A stretch of DNA of 64,000 nt from positions 2,151,501 to 2,215,500 of the forward strand of contig JAYKYS010000017.1 of NCBI GenBank assembly GCA_036924285.1. The letters run 5' to 3'. Numbering within the stretch: the stretch's first letter is position 1; the number at the start of each line of letters is the position of its first letter. The DNA is from Asterella californica (taxonomy: Eukaryota; Streptophyta; Marchantiopsida; Marchantiales; Aytoniaceae). The notes under the pieces are model-generated. The model was given only the letters and a program-made list of their open reading frames with translations, made no database searches and was not told where the DNA came from. Of the stretch, positions 1 through 11,014 are shown piece after piece. The translations under genes were made by a program, and so were the position numbers.

Positions 1-2
1 GG

Positions 3-461
3 GCGTTTTGGAATGCAGAAAAGATAACTACCCGTCAGACACCCTTTTTCCTAACATATGGTTTGACACCGATCATGCGAGTTGAATTTGATGTACCTAC
101 TTACAGAATCTTGTCTGAAGATAGATTGTCAGTGGAGGAGAGCCAACTGTTACGACTCAAGAATCTGATGGCACTTGAGGAAGACCGTGAAGAGTCTAAA
201 CGACTAACGGAGATCATTCAAATGAAGCGGACAGAAAAGCACGATAAGAAGATCCGCAAAGTGGACATCAAAGATGGTGATTTAGTACTACTGTATGACA
301 GTAGGTACATCAAATTTCCAGGGAAGTTACACTTACGTTGGATGGGCCCTTATAAAGTAACGCGTCATTATAGTAATGATTCGGTTCAGTTGGAAGAACT
401 CGATGAAACATTGTTAGCCACCCAAGTCAATGGGTGGAGAATCAAGAGATACTACTCTTAA
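3..461 (+). CDS. Ty3/gypsy integrase C-terminus (3' end of pol of the LTR1 element), 5' end off window
   Basis: The reading frame is open from the window edge (codons in register with base 3) to a TAA stop, so only the last ~153 codons are visible. The protein has the features of a gypsy integrase C-terminal region: a TPFFLTYG segment, a charged helical stretch, the KVDIKDGDLVLLYD segment and the GPY/F-like signature LHLRWMGPYKV. A near-identical segment ends the pol at 16.6 kb on the other strand. The ORF is followed within 30 bases by a polypurine tract and an LTR start, as expected for the end of pol. In this family the C-terminal domain contributes to DNA binding and strand transfer by the nuclear preintegration complex. 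No stop or shift is seen in the visible part. Catalytic residues lie upstream of the window. Confidence 0.88.
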   Translation, partial: AFWNAEKITTRQTPFFLTYGLTPIMRVEFDVPTYRILSEDRLSVEESQLLRLKNLMALEEDREESKRLTEIIQMKRTEKHDKKIRKVDIKDGDLVLLYDSRYIKFPGKLHLRWMGPYKVTRHYSNDSVQLEELDETLLATQVNGWRIKRYYS

Positions 462-486
462 GTGTTCGCGGAGTCGCTTCACAATT

Positions 487-497
487 GAGAGGGGGAG
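487..497 (+). promoter_or_regulatory. Polypurine tract (plus-strand primer) of the LTR1 gypsy element
   Basis: A purine run GAGAGGGGGAG lies between the end of pol and the TG that opens the LTR at 500. Position and composition are those of an LTR-retrotransposon PPT. The primer role is inferred from family knowledge. Confidence 0.75.
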
Positions 498-1134
498 TAT
501 GTGAAGCCTTGATTTTTCGTTTTGTTAATTAATTGATTAGTTGGAAAATAAATAAGAAGAATAGATGATAGAAGATAAAAGATATGAGTAGAATAGTGTT
601 AATTAGAAGTTTAGTGAAGAATCTCTGTTTTGGAGGAACTTATCGAATCTATGGAGACACTTGAGAGATGACTTTTTCATAGTTGAATTCCTTGGGCGAA
701 GAGCTTTCTAACGATATGTTGTGCGAGGCAATCAGAGGTCGAATGACGAAGTTACAACATGCTGAAGAATGTATCGCAGTTGCAGAGGAAGAACATCGCC
801 GCACTGCGAGCGCCGAAGAATGTCAGTCGTGAAGAGGAAACCCTAACTTTGGCACGTGCGAGAAAACCTATCGCGAGATATAAGCCAAGTAACAAAGCTA
901 TTTGTCTTATTGTCTTATTATTTCTAGAGCGATAGCAGGAGCGGAGCGCGCCGCATTCTCCGATCGCCGAAGTATTTCTGCTTCGCCGAAGTCAGTTACT
1001 GACGAGGAAGCCAATTAGAGAAGAAGAACTCGGTTACAGGCGAGGAAGCGAATTGCGACGAAAAATCTGTCTTCACCAAAGCCTGTTGCAGCGATCTTAG
1101 ATACAGGCGAGGGATGCAGACATCTAAGCCATAG

Positions 1135-3117
1135 AGGCTCAGAGCACTAGAAGTCAATCGAGCGGCTCTTCGCCGCTATGAGAAGGAGCTCGAGGAGATG
1201 GACTTGGCATTCCTCCTACTTCCTTGGTGGGGGATGGTCTCCTCGAAGTTGGTGCATGAGTTGAAGGTCTGTAGACAGCATCCGACGGATGAGTCGTATG
1301 GACGGCCTTGCAACTAGACGGAAGCGCACTGGTCTGACGTCTTAGGGATCGACGATGCAGGCCAGGAGGGCGATCTTCTCTTTGACAGCGTTTCAGCTGC
1401 AGCATCGCCCAAAGCAGTGAAAAACTTCCCCAAGCTCTTCAAGGAATTGCCTCAGGGGAGGAACGGTTACAGGACGAGCGATTACTGTAATCCGAAGAAG
1501 AGGGAGGTTGCTTATGCGATCATGGCGATCTTTCGGTCACAAAGAACGACTTACATGTCGAACTGACAGATTAACTTTATCGAGCAGCTCTTCACCGAGA
1601 AAAGAGCGCATTGGGCGAGGATCTTTCATCGTCATGTGCAGAAGTTCTAGAAAGACATGGTTTACATAGGAGCATTTGTCTCGGTGTTCTACATGGGGAT
1701 GGGACTGTTATCGACCGAAGACCAGAAGAGATTAGGCTTCAACGCAGCAGCCGAAGAAAACGAGTGTGAGGGGTTTAGGGTTTAGGTACAGACTCCAGTC
1801 ACAGATGCACAACTGGAAAAGTTCTTCGACGAAATAATCCCCGAGGAAGCAGCGACCGAAGTAGCGATCAGGACAGCGCAAAGACAGGAAGCGTCGACCT
1901 CAGCAGCAGTTCCAGATAAGACGACCGAGGAGGTGAATCCGAACGAAGACGAAGATGTGATTGAAGTATCTCCTCCGGTCCGAAGAAGTGGAAGGAAGAA
2001 GACCTTACAAGAGACACCGAGGTCCGCACAGAAGTCAAGGAAGAAGATGAAGATGACCAAGACAATCTGTGTCGATGGGGAAATAGCTGATGAAGAGACG
2101 ACTAAGGAAGCCGAAGAAAGGGACACTCCTCGGACGGAGAAGAACGCCGATACTGCACCAAAGACTAACCTTTCCTTATCGACGATAGGAGAGATAGAGC
2201 AACTCGCTTCTTCAGCGAAGTACATTCAGGAGGTAGTTGTGCCATTGCTGCACAGCTTAGAGAGGAACCGAGGGACATACGAGGAAGTTATTAGTCGGAA
2301 GCTGAACTTAGCAGAGTTAGTGCAGACAATGCACTTCGGCCGAGGTAACTGGCAAGAGGAGAAAGATAACTTACGTGCAGCACTCCTCATGGCACAGAAG
2401 GAGACCCAAGTGAAGACCGAAGAGCTCAAGAATGTGACTTCGGAGAAAGAAGAACTTCTTCAGCGGAAGTTGGATCGGGAGAGAGAACATAAGAAGGTTC
2501 TTTCTTTGACGAAGAAGGAATTGGAGGAGATGTGCGGACAGCGGAACAAGAACCAAGACATCGTCGCTAAGATGACGAAGGAGGTCGAGGACTTAAAGCG
2601 CCGCATCATCAAGACCGAGGAGCTGAGCGCTCAACTTCGGTGTAGGGTCGAACCGACGCTGAAGAACTACTTCGCCACCAATTTGGATACTTCGGAGCTT
2701 GATTTTCTTCGGCAGATTAGAGAAGAGTTTACAGTCGCAGATGTAGAAGGTTCTTTGGCGAAGAACCGATTAGCTAGACTAGGCCAACGAGTAGTTAGAG
2801 AGCTTAGGGAGATTAGAGCGACCGTTGAGTTCTCAGTTAGTGAGATAGGTAGAGAGTTAGCCATAAGAAGTGGTGTTGTTCCTGGTGTTGTTTCAGGCAC
2901 AGGACCTTCATCCGGCGGACCAGAAGTACTCCCGACTTCTGAGGAAGAAGATCCGTCATCTTCGGAGAAATCTGTATATAAGCACTTTGTTGTTCGTGCT
3001 CAGTACCTCTATGTGTTTTATCATTTTTGGATTTTCTATTTCCTGAGTTTGCGGAGCCATTGTGTGTTTGTCAACTTTGGAGATTTACCTACAAAGTATC
3101 GTAGTTTGCTGTGGTAG
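1135..3117 (+). pseudogene. LTR-encoded coiled-coil protein, unrecognised family (copy in first LTR1)
   Basis: One frame runs from 1,135 to a stop at 3,117, interrupted by stops at 1,315, 1,564, 1,648 and 1,783. The stretch after 1,783 is open for over 400 codons. The first part has a short globular-looking region (RIFHRHVQKF, then VFYMGMGLLSTEDQKR). Next comes an acidic and basic low-complexity linker (about 1,930-2,150), then a long Glu/Lys/Leu-rich segment (about 2,250-2,640) with heptad-like spacing that should form a coiled coil, then a helical C-terminal region (YFATNLDTSELDFLRQIREE). Related proteins occur in the solo LTR1 at 33.2-34.6 kb and, with the same layout but little identity, in LTR2 at 12.2-14.6 kb. 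I do not recognise a named domain. The stop at 1,564 is TGA where the solo copy has TGG. The last ~50 codons overlap the LTR promoter, so the true end may be nearer 2,950. Confidence 0.6.
2975..2982 (+). promoter_or_regulatory. TATA box of LTR1 (first copy)
   Basis: TATATAAG followed by a block shared with the other LTR1 copies (GTTGTTCG, then CTCAGTA). The equivalent TATATAAA is at 34,700 in the solo copy and, on the minus strand, near 7,349-7,357. Conservation at the same place in three copies supports an LTR promoter. The start site itself cannot be read. Confidence 0.65.
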
Positions 3118-3829
3118 GAATTAGTCTGGGTGCCGAAGGATTTGCTGTCGACATTTGAAATCAGAGTAAGACGTTTACGGCGAGGACTGAGAATACACCA
3201 GCATCTGCGAAGTTAGTTTGCTACGAAGACGTTTTTGGACGAAGTTGGTTTTGGAAGAAGTTGTTCTTTAGTGAAGACATTTTGGAGGAAGTTGAACCTG
3301 GTACTTCGGCGGAAGAAGAGTCTTCTTCGCCAGAGTTTTCCGAGAGCAGTAGTAGTGAAAGTAACTTAGTGTGAAGATACTTAGCGTTTATGGTGTTAGA
3401 GGCTACCTAGTAGCACTTCAGCAGTACTTCCTCGTATGACATTTCCGTCCGTGGCTCTGTTTCTCTGTTGTTCATCTGTTTCTTGAGGTCCTTGACCTGT
3501 TTAGTATCTGTTATGTTATTTGTCAGGATTATCAACTCTGTCTTTTTAGATAGACCTGAGTTTGATCTCTACCGGGACTGATTTCTATCCGTAAGAATAA
3601 AAGATAATCATAAAGAATCACCTTTGTCACACGTTTACTACTTTTGGATGATCTTTACTTGCATCTCTGTAGGTTCGATCCTTAAATTACTACTTTCGAG
3701 CATCTTTTGGTTTTCTTGTGTGTTACACAGTTCAAGTCCATTGCTTGACCCAACATCTGACGACGTGAAGTCTTTGACATCGAAGCTACTGCCGTCGTAC
3801 TCGTAGTGAAACCCATTGCTCGCTCTCTC

Positions 3830-4670
3830 TCATCGATATTGGACTCCATCAACTACCGTAACTGAGCATCTCACACAAGCCCTAGTCTTCCATCTTTGTA
3901 AGCATGTGATGCTAGAAAGCTCACCAAAGTGAGCAACGTTGTCATGGACCGTCCAACTAGGTTCACCACTGCCATGGGTGACATATCGACGACTCTCACT
4001 ACTTGAGATCGTCATCCTGCATCTAAGATGACATCAACTGTGAGGTGCGTTGATCGTCTCACTGCATCGTGTGTGCACTTGAGCACCTCCCTTGGTTACA
4101 AATTTGTCCATCACAACTGTGGACGATGTGCACGAGATCCCACTTTCGTTGCATCCAACAGCACTGCCGGTCCAACCCAAGACCGCAATTGGTGCACACT
4201 CGTTGTCATCAGTGTACGAGCTCCAACAGAGAAACATTCTCCAAGATGTACACTGGAGAATCCACTTGATGCATCTGGAGATGTCGTAAGATCCGTAACA
4301 TCTCCCAAAACATCCTAGATCACGGATCGTGTAAAACCTGACCTCTCCCAGCACAAGTGTGATCTTGACATGGCCATCCGGCTATCACCAAGTGAATGGT
4401 GTCAACAAACGTGAGATCTTGCGCCCCCATTAGTGAAATATCCGACGGTAATGCTTACTGGTATTCTCTAACGACTGATATGGATAACAACTCAAGATAT
4501 CTCTGCATCAAACATGCCACATGATGCAATGAGATGCGTCTTGCAACCTCATCTCTATCCACATACAAGTATCGCTGTACTTGTATGCCTGCATGCAATA
4601 TCGCAATCAAACTTGTGTTGATCCCTCTGAACAGCTCTAGTACACACACCCTCCTTTGGATATTGCCATA
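3830..4670 (-). pseudogene. Cytosine-5 DNA methyltransferase remnant in DNMT-gypsy copy 2
   Basis: On the minus strand the start of the domain is readable (GVCVLELF..., then QVQRYLYVDRDEVARRISL), matching methyltransferase motifs I and II of the copy at 53.5 kb. The motif I glycines are damaged (GGISTG reads RGINTS). Downstream the frame is repeatedly lost, although nucleotide similarity continues through the regions that encode motifs IV, VI and VIII in the better copy. It cannot encode an active enzyme. It mainly shows that the methyltransferase was already part of the element before these copies diverged. Confidence 0.8.
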
Positions 4671-4983
4671 TAATGAGAGTCGTATCCAACGGTGATAAAG
4701 TCATGGGGTCAGTAGCAAGAACGACCATATGTTTCTCTACTGGCAGTACAAAGGCTTCACTCCAAACCTGCTGCACCAACCGATCAGCATATTGATGCAA
4801 CTCTCCACTCGATCTCCAGAGTAGAACATCCAAGGCAGATGGTACTGCCGTAGTCATACTAAGCATGTCCTCCATCTCCTCAACGAACAGAGTATCCTCC
4901 GCATGGACATTGCTGTCTAACAACTCGTCCGGCCAAGTGATGACCGAACTGAATCATCTGACCGGTCATCCCTCGGCCTCACT

Positions 4984-5024
4984 AGCCTACACCAAGGACG
5001 ATGTCATCGTCCTTGGTGTAGGCT
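4984..5024. repeat. 41-bp perfect inverted repeat (20-bp arms, 1-nt centre) inside DNMT-gypsy copy 2
   Basis: The arm AGCCTACACCAAGGACGATG is followed after one base by its exact reverse complement. The homologous site in the main copy (about 53,845-53,870) has only a single arm-like sequence (CATCGTCCCTGGTTTAGGCT), so the second arm was gained in this copy. Confidence 0.9.
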
Positions 5025-5118
5025 CTGTTGTCCCAACTATAGCACTGAATCGCATTGATAAGCGGCTCACTCGTCTCTCATCGGACTACCAACTTGATCT
5101 GTAAGATGTTGTCTCTGC

Positions 5119-5487
5119 TCAATACTCGATCACGAACCCCATAGGATATAACACAGCACCTCCAACCAGTACATCATAAGACTTCGCGGCCATAACAATG
5201 ACCTTGATCTTCACCATGGAGCTACCCGTGGGATGATCTGATCGAACTCTCATCGTCATCATCTCGCGTGTCATGTGTAGAGCTGTACCCCTTGATCCCT
5301 TAGAGATGTCTGTAGCTGGAATGGACATCTCTCCACCTCGGACTTCTTCAAACCCAAACCAATGCACGCCGTCTTCTCCAAAGTCAACGGCTGGGCTCCA
5401 GAGTCTCATAAGACTTTCTGCGATCGATACACTTTCCTTGAAGGTGCCACCACTTCTGTTGTCCAATAACACCACATATGGTACCAA
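5119..5487 (-). pseudogene. Protease-to-linker segment of DNMT-gypsy copy 2
   Basis: A 122-codon open stretch contains HMTREMMTMRV followed by SYDVLVGGAVLYPMGFVIEY. It corresponds to 54,123-53,950 in the main copy, the region just downstream of the aspartic protease. A YDVLVGGAVLYPM-type block is common after the protease in gypsy polyproteins. Here the segment stays in frame across a place where the main copy has a 2-nt length difference (about 54,130-54,150). The DSGA protease codons themselves are read out of frame in this copy. Confidence 0.6.
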
Positions 5488-6113
5488 ACCAGCACGGTCA
5501 ATCGCCGACGTAGCTGGTAACTCATCTAACTTGGCAACTACTGCTTGTCAAGTACTACTAGTAGCTATCATGATCCTCGACTCCATAGACACATCTACCA
5601 CCTCTCACTGAACCACCTCAGCACTAGAGGTAACTACATCCTCGCTCTCACTGAGCGTGGCCGTCAACTAGAACACTTGAGCCAAGTTGACTCCCAATGC
5701 TCTCATATCCGTGGCTGAAAAAAGTGAGGCTCGCAAAACTGCTATAGCGCTTCCAACATCAGGTTAGACGTCGTATCCACAAACGTCGAGGATTGTCTCG
5801 CATCTCTCCCACTCGTGGATGTCGATGTCTCTAACTCCACTGCACCATCAATAGATCGTTTAGGAATCATAGACGTGATCTTCAACGTCTTCGATAACGT
5901 GAATGACTGAGGAAGCCTGGCCTATCTACCAGTCTCACCGCATTGTGGATCCAACTCCACCGATACACCTCGTGATTCAAAGACATGTACTACACTTCAA
6001 GTCATTACCTCGCATCTCCCTCACTCCTGGATGTCGATGTCTCTAACTCCACTACACCTCGAACAAACATACACTCTACGGTCTCAAGTTACTCTTCTTG
6101 AGGAAACTTACAG

Positions 6114-6577
6114 CTTCAAGTATTTTAATGAAGGAGCACTCGTCTAGTTCGGCCTCTTCATGATATCACTTACAACCAGCAATTCAAAATAAAAAAAGAC
6201 GAGCGCGAGGAGGTTTGGATATGGAGTAAAAAGTTCTCGACTGATGTCAACTGGATCTCAACAGATAGAGTTCGTCAATTGGAATTCTTTCCAACCAGGC
6301 AAGAAATGCATGCATCGGACCTGCTACAATTAAAGTCTTACTCGGAAGCAAAACATGCTAAAAAATATATTAGCAAGGTCAATAGAAGGAGAAAAAAGTG
6401 GACCTAATGCATTACGAAATGTCCTTAGCATCAAAAGAGATATTTTGAATACATGTTATATGTATTTGGATGAGATCAAGAGAACATAATAGAATTATTG
6501 TTTCTACAATCAAGAACAAATTGCTAGACAAATATTATCTATGTGTCCAATTTTTGTTAATGAGAACTTAGATCTAA
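6114..6577. other. Unassigned AT-rich stretch between copy 2 of DNMT-gypsy and an LTR1 copy
   Basis: About 460 bp with no ORF of note, no repeat seen elsewhere in the window and no RNA gene signature. It may be older intergenic or intron sequence. Confidence 0.4.
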
Positions 6578-7348
6578 TGTAACACATAAGAAAACCAAAA
6601 GATGCTCGAAAGTAATAATATAAGGATCGAACCCACAGAGATGCAAGTAAATGTCATCCAAATGTAGTAAACAAGTGACAAAGGTGATTCTTTATGGTTG
6701 TCTTTTATTCTCCCGGACAGAAATAAGTCTCGGTAGAGATCAAACTCAGGTCTATCCAACAAGACAGAGTTGATAATCCTGACAAATAACATAAGAGATA
6801 CTAAACAGACTAGAGACTTCAAGAAAAAGATATACAACAATAGTACTGAGCCACGGATAACAAGTCTCAAGAGAAAAGTACTGCTGAAGTGCTACTAAGT
6901 AGCCTCTATCACCATAAATGCTAAGTATCTTCACACTAAGTTATCTTCACTACTACTGTTCTCAGAAACGCTGACGAATAAGACTCTTCTTCTGTCGAAA
7001 TTTGAAGAATACTCCTTCTGAACTGCTACCCAAGAAGAACTTCACCACCAAGATACTTCTTAAGAAGAACACTTCCTCCAAAGTAACTTCTCCCTAAAAC
7101 TACTTCATTGTAAATTAACTTCGTAGTTGCTGGTTTGTTCTCAGACTTCACCACAAACTCCTTACTCTGATTTCAGTTGTAAATGACAAAGAACTTCATC
7201 ACCCAGACTAACTCCTACACAACATACTACAAAACTTTGTAAGTAAAACTCTGAAAAAGACAAGTAGACAATGGCTTCGTAAACTTCAGAAAATAGAAAT
7301 CAAAAATAATAAACACATAGAGGTCCCAAGTACGAACAACACAACTTC

Positions 7349-7357
7349 TTATATACA
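7349..7357 (-). promoter_or_regulatory. TATA box of the minus-strand LTR1 copy
   Basis: On the minus strand the sequence reads TTGTATATAAG and is followed by GTTGTGTTGTTCG, the same block that follows the TATA box in both other LTR1 copies. Confidence 0.6.
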
Positions 7358-7467
7358 ACTTCGCCCAAAGATGACGGATCTCATTTCTTAAGAAGTAAGA
7401 TGAACATCTTCACCGACTGCGCACGTCACCTTACACAGCGGAACGGAAGTGCCTCTCTACCTAAATG

Positions 7468-7662
7468 TTATTTCCTAGCTATAGTACTCAGCAACAGTTT
7501 AACTGTCTCCTTAATCTCTCTCATCTCTCTGACTATCCTCTCAACTACTCTAACTATCCTGCTCTTCGTCGAAGGATCTGCTGCTGCTATCATCTCTGTG
7601 CGAAGTCGCGTCAGTAGCTCCTTCTCCGAAGTGTCAAACTCGTTGACGAAGTATGAAGTCAA
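7468..7662 (-). pseudogene. C-terminal fragment of the LTR1-encoded coiled-coil protein
   Basis: A 64-codon open segment (YFVNEFDTSEKELLTRLRTEM, then TKSRIVRVVERIVREMREI) matches the C-terminal region of the proteins at 2,660-2,870 and 34,410-34,590. It ends at an in-frame stop before the LTR promoter, which supports a normal C-terminus upstream of the TATA box. The rest of the protein is deleted in this copy. Confidence 0.65.
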
Positions 7663-8148
7663 TACTCCGTCAACTTAACCTCGAAGTTCTATCGTCTCTT
7701 GTATCGCTGAAATCTTGCCTAGTTAACATTTAAGGTTGGAGTCGTGGTGGTTTTGCAGTCTACATCTCGCACATCTACAAAAAAGCCATGAAGTACGAAG
7801 ATGAAGAAAGTTCTTCACCGGCCGAAGTACGAAGAATTCATTCTTCATCAACTTTGTCAATTCTTAAATCCTTGGTAACTTCATCATTCGGACTCCGTTT
7901 GCCTCGCACAACATATCGTTAGAAAGCTCTTCGTCCAAAGAAGAAATTCCATCTTCAAAGAGTCCATCCATGAAGAAATTCCATCCTGACTGACTTCACA
8001 ACTTCACTTGATTTCTCAAGAGTATATCTTCTTCACTACACTTCTAATTAGCACTACTTCTATTTCTATCTTATACCTTTTACTGCATATTCTTCTTATT
8101 TACTCTACAACTAGTCAATTAATCAACTTTTGACACTCTTAGAACACT

Positions 8149-11014
8149 GTCACTACCGATAGATGTCAAGTACTACTCCACACAATAGATTATCCTTAAG
8201 GATACTCAACTGATTAGATCAATCACAACGTGTCTGCCCCCTGTAGCCTTCTCAGGCTTCTACCTATTGAAACGGTCTTCTAGCAGCACTACAACGATAC
8301 TCACATCCACTGTTACTCACATAAGACTTCTGTAACCGGGTAGAAGATAGAATGAAGATGGGAAGATAAAAGAAGAAGGAAGAAGAGAAAATAACAAGGA
8401 AATGAAAGAAAAGATGAGAAATCAATCTTCTGACAGGCTTCTAGTCCGGATCTTGACTAACAAGCCATCCATGCTGATAGTAATATGAGGGATAAGATCA
8501 AATACCTACTTACAATCTCACTGTCTTCTTGTTGAGGATGACGTCTTCTGATGTGGTAAGAAGCGATCCATCAGCTTTTGTGTACCTTAGGTTTTCTTCT
8601 CGAGACAATCCTGGAGTTAATTACCACCCACTATCTCTTTGACCAAATGGATTTTTATAGAGGTTCAGACTTGTGCCGACACTCTCATCACATAACTCCT
8701 CGACTTCCTGCTTGATACTCAGCCAAAGTATTACATATACAGCTTCTGGCTTCTTCTGTCCTTATCTTTGACTAGTCTGTCTCAGGAGATCGATCTCTTA
8801 CAGACAGTCCGTATGTGGATCCGAAGTGCTCTATTGGAAGAGATGAATTTGGACACCATACAACTGTTGACAATCATCGTCACTCAACAAGAAAACTTCC
8901 ATGCACAATTGGGTATGAATTCGATGAAACCCAATCACCAAAAGATATAGATAAAGTTTCTATAAATAAATAATCAATCGAATCCGTGAGAAGAAGTTAA
9001 TCGGCTTCTGGTAGCTACTCCTTCAGCTATATGTCCCTACTCCTCGACACACTAGACTAAACATGACTACACGAGGATGTCGTTCTATATCTACTATATC
9101 TACTCATGTCTACACTTCCTCGCTCCCCTCTTGGGTGCGGATGAGTTCCCTCAAACACAACCACAGCCAAGAGGATGAAAAGGACATACTGTCAGATGGC
9201 CACCTCCTCCTAGACTTCGGTTCCTCTCAGTTTGGAAAATCTTTCCTATTCTTGCTGTAACTAACTCTGTCATATGGACGATATTCTAAAAATACCAAAG
9301 AGAGTTGCCAAGCTAAAAACATCTAACTTCGATTCTCTGAAAATCAGCGAGGTATAAAAGACTTGGACTTAATTAATTTTCCTACCTATTCCTTGCCATC
9401 AGGTGGGATATCCATGGCACCTGCCTGTATATCTAATTCGGCTTCTAGTACCATATGCTGCTCAGCGGGTATCTCTGGCGTGACTGAGGTGGCATCCGCC
9501 TCAGTGGCAGCCATGTGTTCATTTGTACTTGGCCCGGAAGACGGAAGACGACCTTGGGAAGCCGTACTCAGTTTTGCTTTTGGGATCTTCTGCAAGACCT
9601 GGTCGGTGCGTGGAGTTGTGACGATCTCATGGGATAAGAGATAGACATTATCTCCACTCTGAATACATGAGAAGCCGTCTCTTAATCTTGTCTTCCAGAA
9701 GACGTCTTGGCTTCTAGATCTTCTTCTTGTGCTTTTTCCAAATCTAATGTTGTTACCACCATGTGAACAGCTAAGTCAAATTTCTCTTTATCTGGATCCT
9801 CAACATGTGAAGGTCCTGGAGCGCTCAAAGACATGGCTGTAGGGACGAGAGCTGAGGGAAGACCATAAAGTGTCTTCAGACCTTCAATCTGCCGATCCAA
9901 GTATCTGAACATGTTGTCCTAGCATTCTAACAACATGTCATTGGAGGCAACATCCCAAGTTCGAGCTAAGGTCAGAAGCTTCTTCCCTACTGTGAAGTTG
10001 AACTTCTTCCTGAGAGCTTCTCCCACCTATACCATGATCTCCTTGATCTCCTTGTTTTGCTTCCACCCGCTGCTTCTTCACTTCGGCAACTTTGGCTTCT
10101 ACAGCTTCCCGCTGGGTACTCCAAGTCTTCTTTCGACCACCAGGTCAGTCAGTTCACCACTGATCCTCAAGACTTCTTGCTCCTTCTGCTGAAGTCGCAT
10201 CTGCAACTCCTGGTGGGTCTTCTGAAGTTGAGCCATCTATTAAACAAAAGCGGAAGCTTCCGTCTTATACTTGTTGGCTATCTTCTCAATAGCACAGAGG
10301 TTGGATTCTAGAGCTTCCACCCTCTATGTATGAGCTTCTTCCTGTTGGATCAGAGTTCGAAGACCAAATCCATGCTGAAAACGCTTCTTGTGGACCCTAG
10401 TTGCTTCTCCATCATCTCCATGGCTAGCTAGATCTCAGCGCTGAAGAAGACACTGAACTCCTCTAGTCTTTTCTGCACGGAAGTCAGGTTCTTATGCTGA
10501 CATACTGATCTCCGGAAGCCTCTTTGTCTTCTTGAGATTCCTTGACCTCTTCCACCATTACTATTCTCCCCTTTGTGCTCGAGAAGATGCCACTCGCAAT
10601 GTCTTCTCAAGTGGGAGGTCTCTTCTCATAGCAGAGACAAGTTGTAGTATCGTAGGATTTCTCCTTCCCACTTAGTTTAAAGATATCGTTCTCACAGAGG
10701 ATTTGCACAAGTATCGCTGCTCTAAGTTCTAAGATCTATTCAAACACACAAACACACGGGTTTTACCTAGAAATCCCATTTTTTCACAAAACCACACGGC
10801 TTCCAGACCCTTCAGAAGGTGCCCTGGACCTAAACAAACAACTACAACGTAAAATATCACACAAATATCTACAGGGAATCTCAAAAAGACACTTTCTGCT
10901 TCCAAGTCATGGCTTCCAGTCTTCTCATGATGCAATCCCCGGCTTCTAGGAGTCCAATTCGGCTTCTCGTACCTCTAGAAGACTGCTCCTACTTCGTAGA
11001 CGTCAAATTACCAC
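8149..11014 (-). mobile_element. LTR2 family, copy B (internally deleted, about 2.9 kb)
   Basis: The minus-strand end, read on the plus strand from 8,149, shares with copy A the block GATTAGATCAATCACA, then GAAACGGTCTTC and GCAGCACTACAACGA. It then continues through purine-rich tracts and the body of the LTR-encoded ORF. Homology to copy A is clear for 8,220-10,640 against 11,050-13,480. Beyond about 10,640 it diverges and I could not find the 5' end. It lies directly beside copy A in the same orientation. The right boundary is approximate. Confidence 0.6.
9386..10610 (-). pseudogene. LTR2-encoded coiled-coil protein, copy B (broken)
   Basis: Segments on the minus strand match the LTR2-A protein: MFRYLDRQIEGLKTLYGLPS (9,912 downward) equals the block at 12,780-12,690 in copy A, and an N-terminal helix near 10,440-10,480 matches EEFSAFFHSEI. 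Several stops and shifts break the rest. The value of this copy is diagnostic: where copy A has TAG after YLDR, this copy has CAG (Gln), so the copy A stop arose by C to T. Confidence 0.6.

Larger units (their letters stand above)
500..3727 (+). mobile_element. Very long LTR of gypsy family LTR1 (3' LTR, 3,228 bp) with an internal ORF
   Basis: The LTR begins TGTGAAGCC directly after the polypurine tract and ends in GTGTTACA. The same two ends bound a solo copy at 32,336-35,422, and a shortened minus-strand copy lies at 6,578-8,135. A TATA box sits about 750 bp before the 3' end, so U3 is about 2.5 kb and holds a long ORF in the sense of the element. The right end abuts DNMT-gypsy sequence (homologous to about 52,700), so this LTR1 element inserted into a DNMT-gypsy copy. 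The matching 5' LTR and internal region lie left of the window. The whole LTR is unusually rich in CGAAG/CTTCG. Confidence 0.82.
3728..6113 (-). mobile_element. DNMT-gypsy element, copy 2: truncated, decayed fragment (gag end, protease region, DNMT)
   Basis: This segment aligns in the same order and strand with about 54,900-52,700 of the main copy: the gag tail, the protease region, the linker and the methyltransferase. It has many stops and small indels. Its left end is cut by the LTR1 insertion at 3,727. On the right, similarity fades near 6,000. A short block at about 6,011-6,062 repeats the sequence at about 5,798-5,847, suggesting a local duplication. RT, integrase and LTRs are not present here. 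The copy is useful because some codons that are stops in the main copy are sense here, such as the glutamine just before the methyltransferase. Confidence 0.85.
6578..8135 (-). mobile_element. LTR1 copy with a large internal deletion (about 1.56 kb)
   Basis: Read on the minus strand it begins near TGTCAAAAG with TTGATTAATTGACTAG (compare 532-543 of the first LTR1). It contains the LTR TATA box and the conserved block before the end (CATCTTTTGGTTTTCTTATG) and finishes in GTGTTACA. Most of the U3 ORF is missing; only its C-terminal helix region remains. No pol or polypurine tract is attached, so it is a solo or deleted LTR. No convincing target-site duplication is visible at the chosen ends, so the left and right limits are approximate. 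Confidence 0.72.

Noticed and set aside
4034..4354. Overlapping open frames on both strands in 4.0-4.4 kb.
   Set aside because: They are shadows of the decayed methyltransferase region; the homologous region at 52.9-53.2 kb shows which frame was coding.
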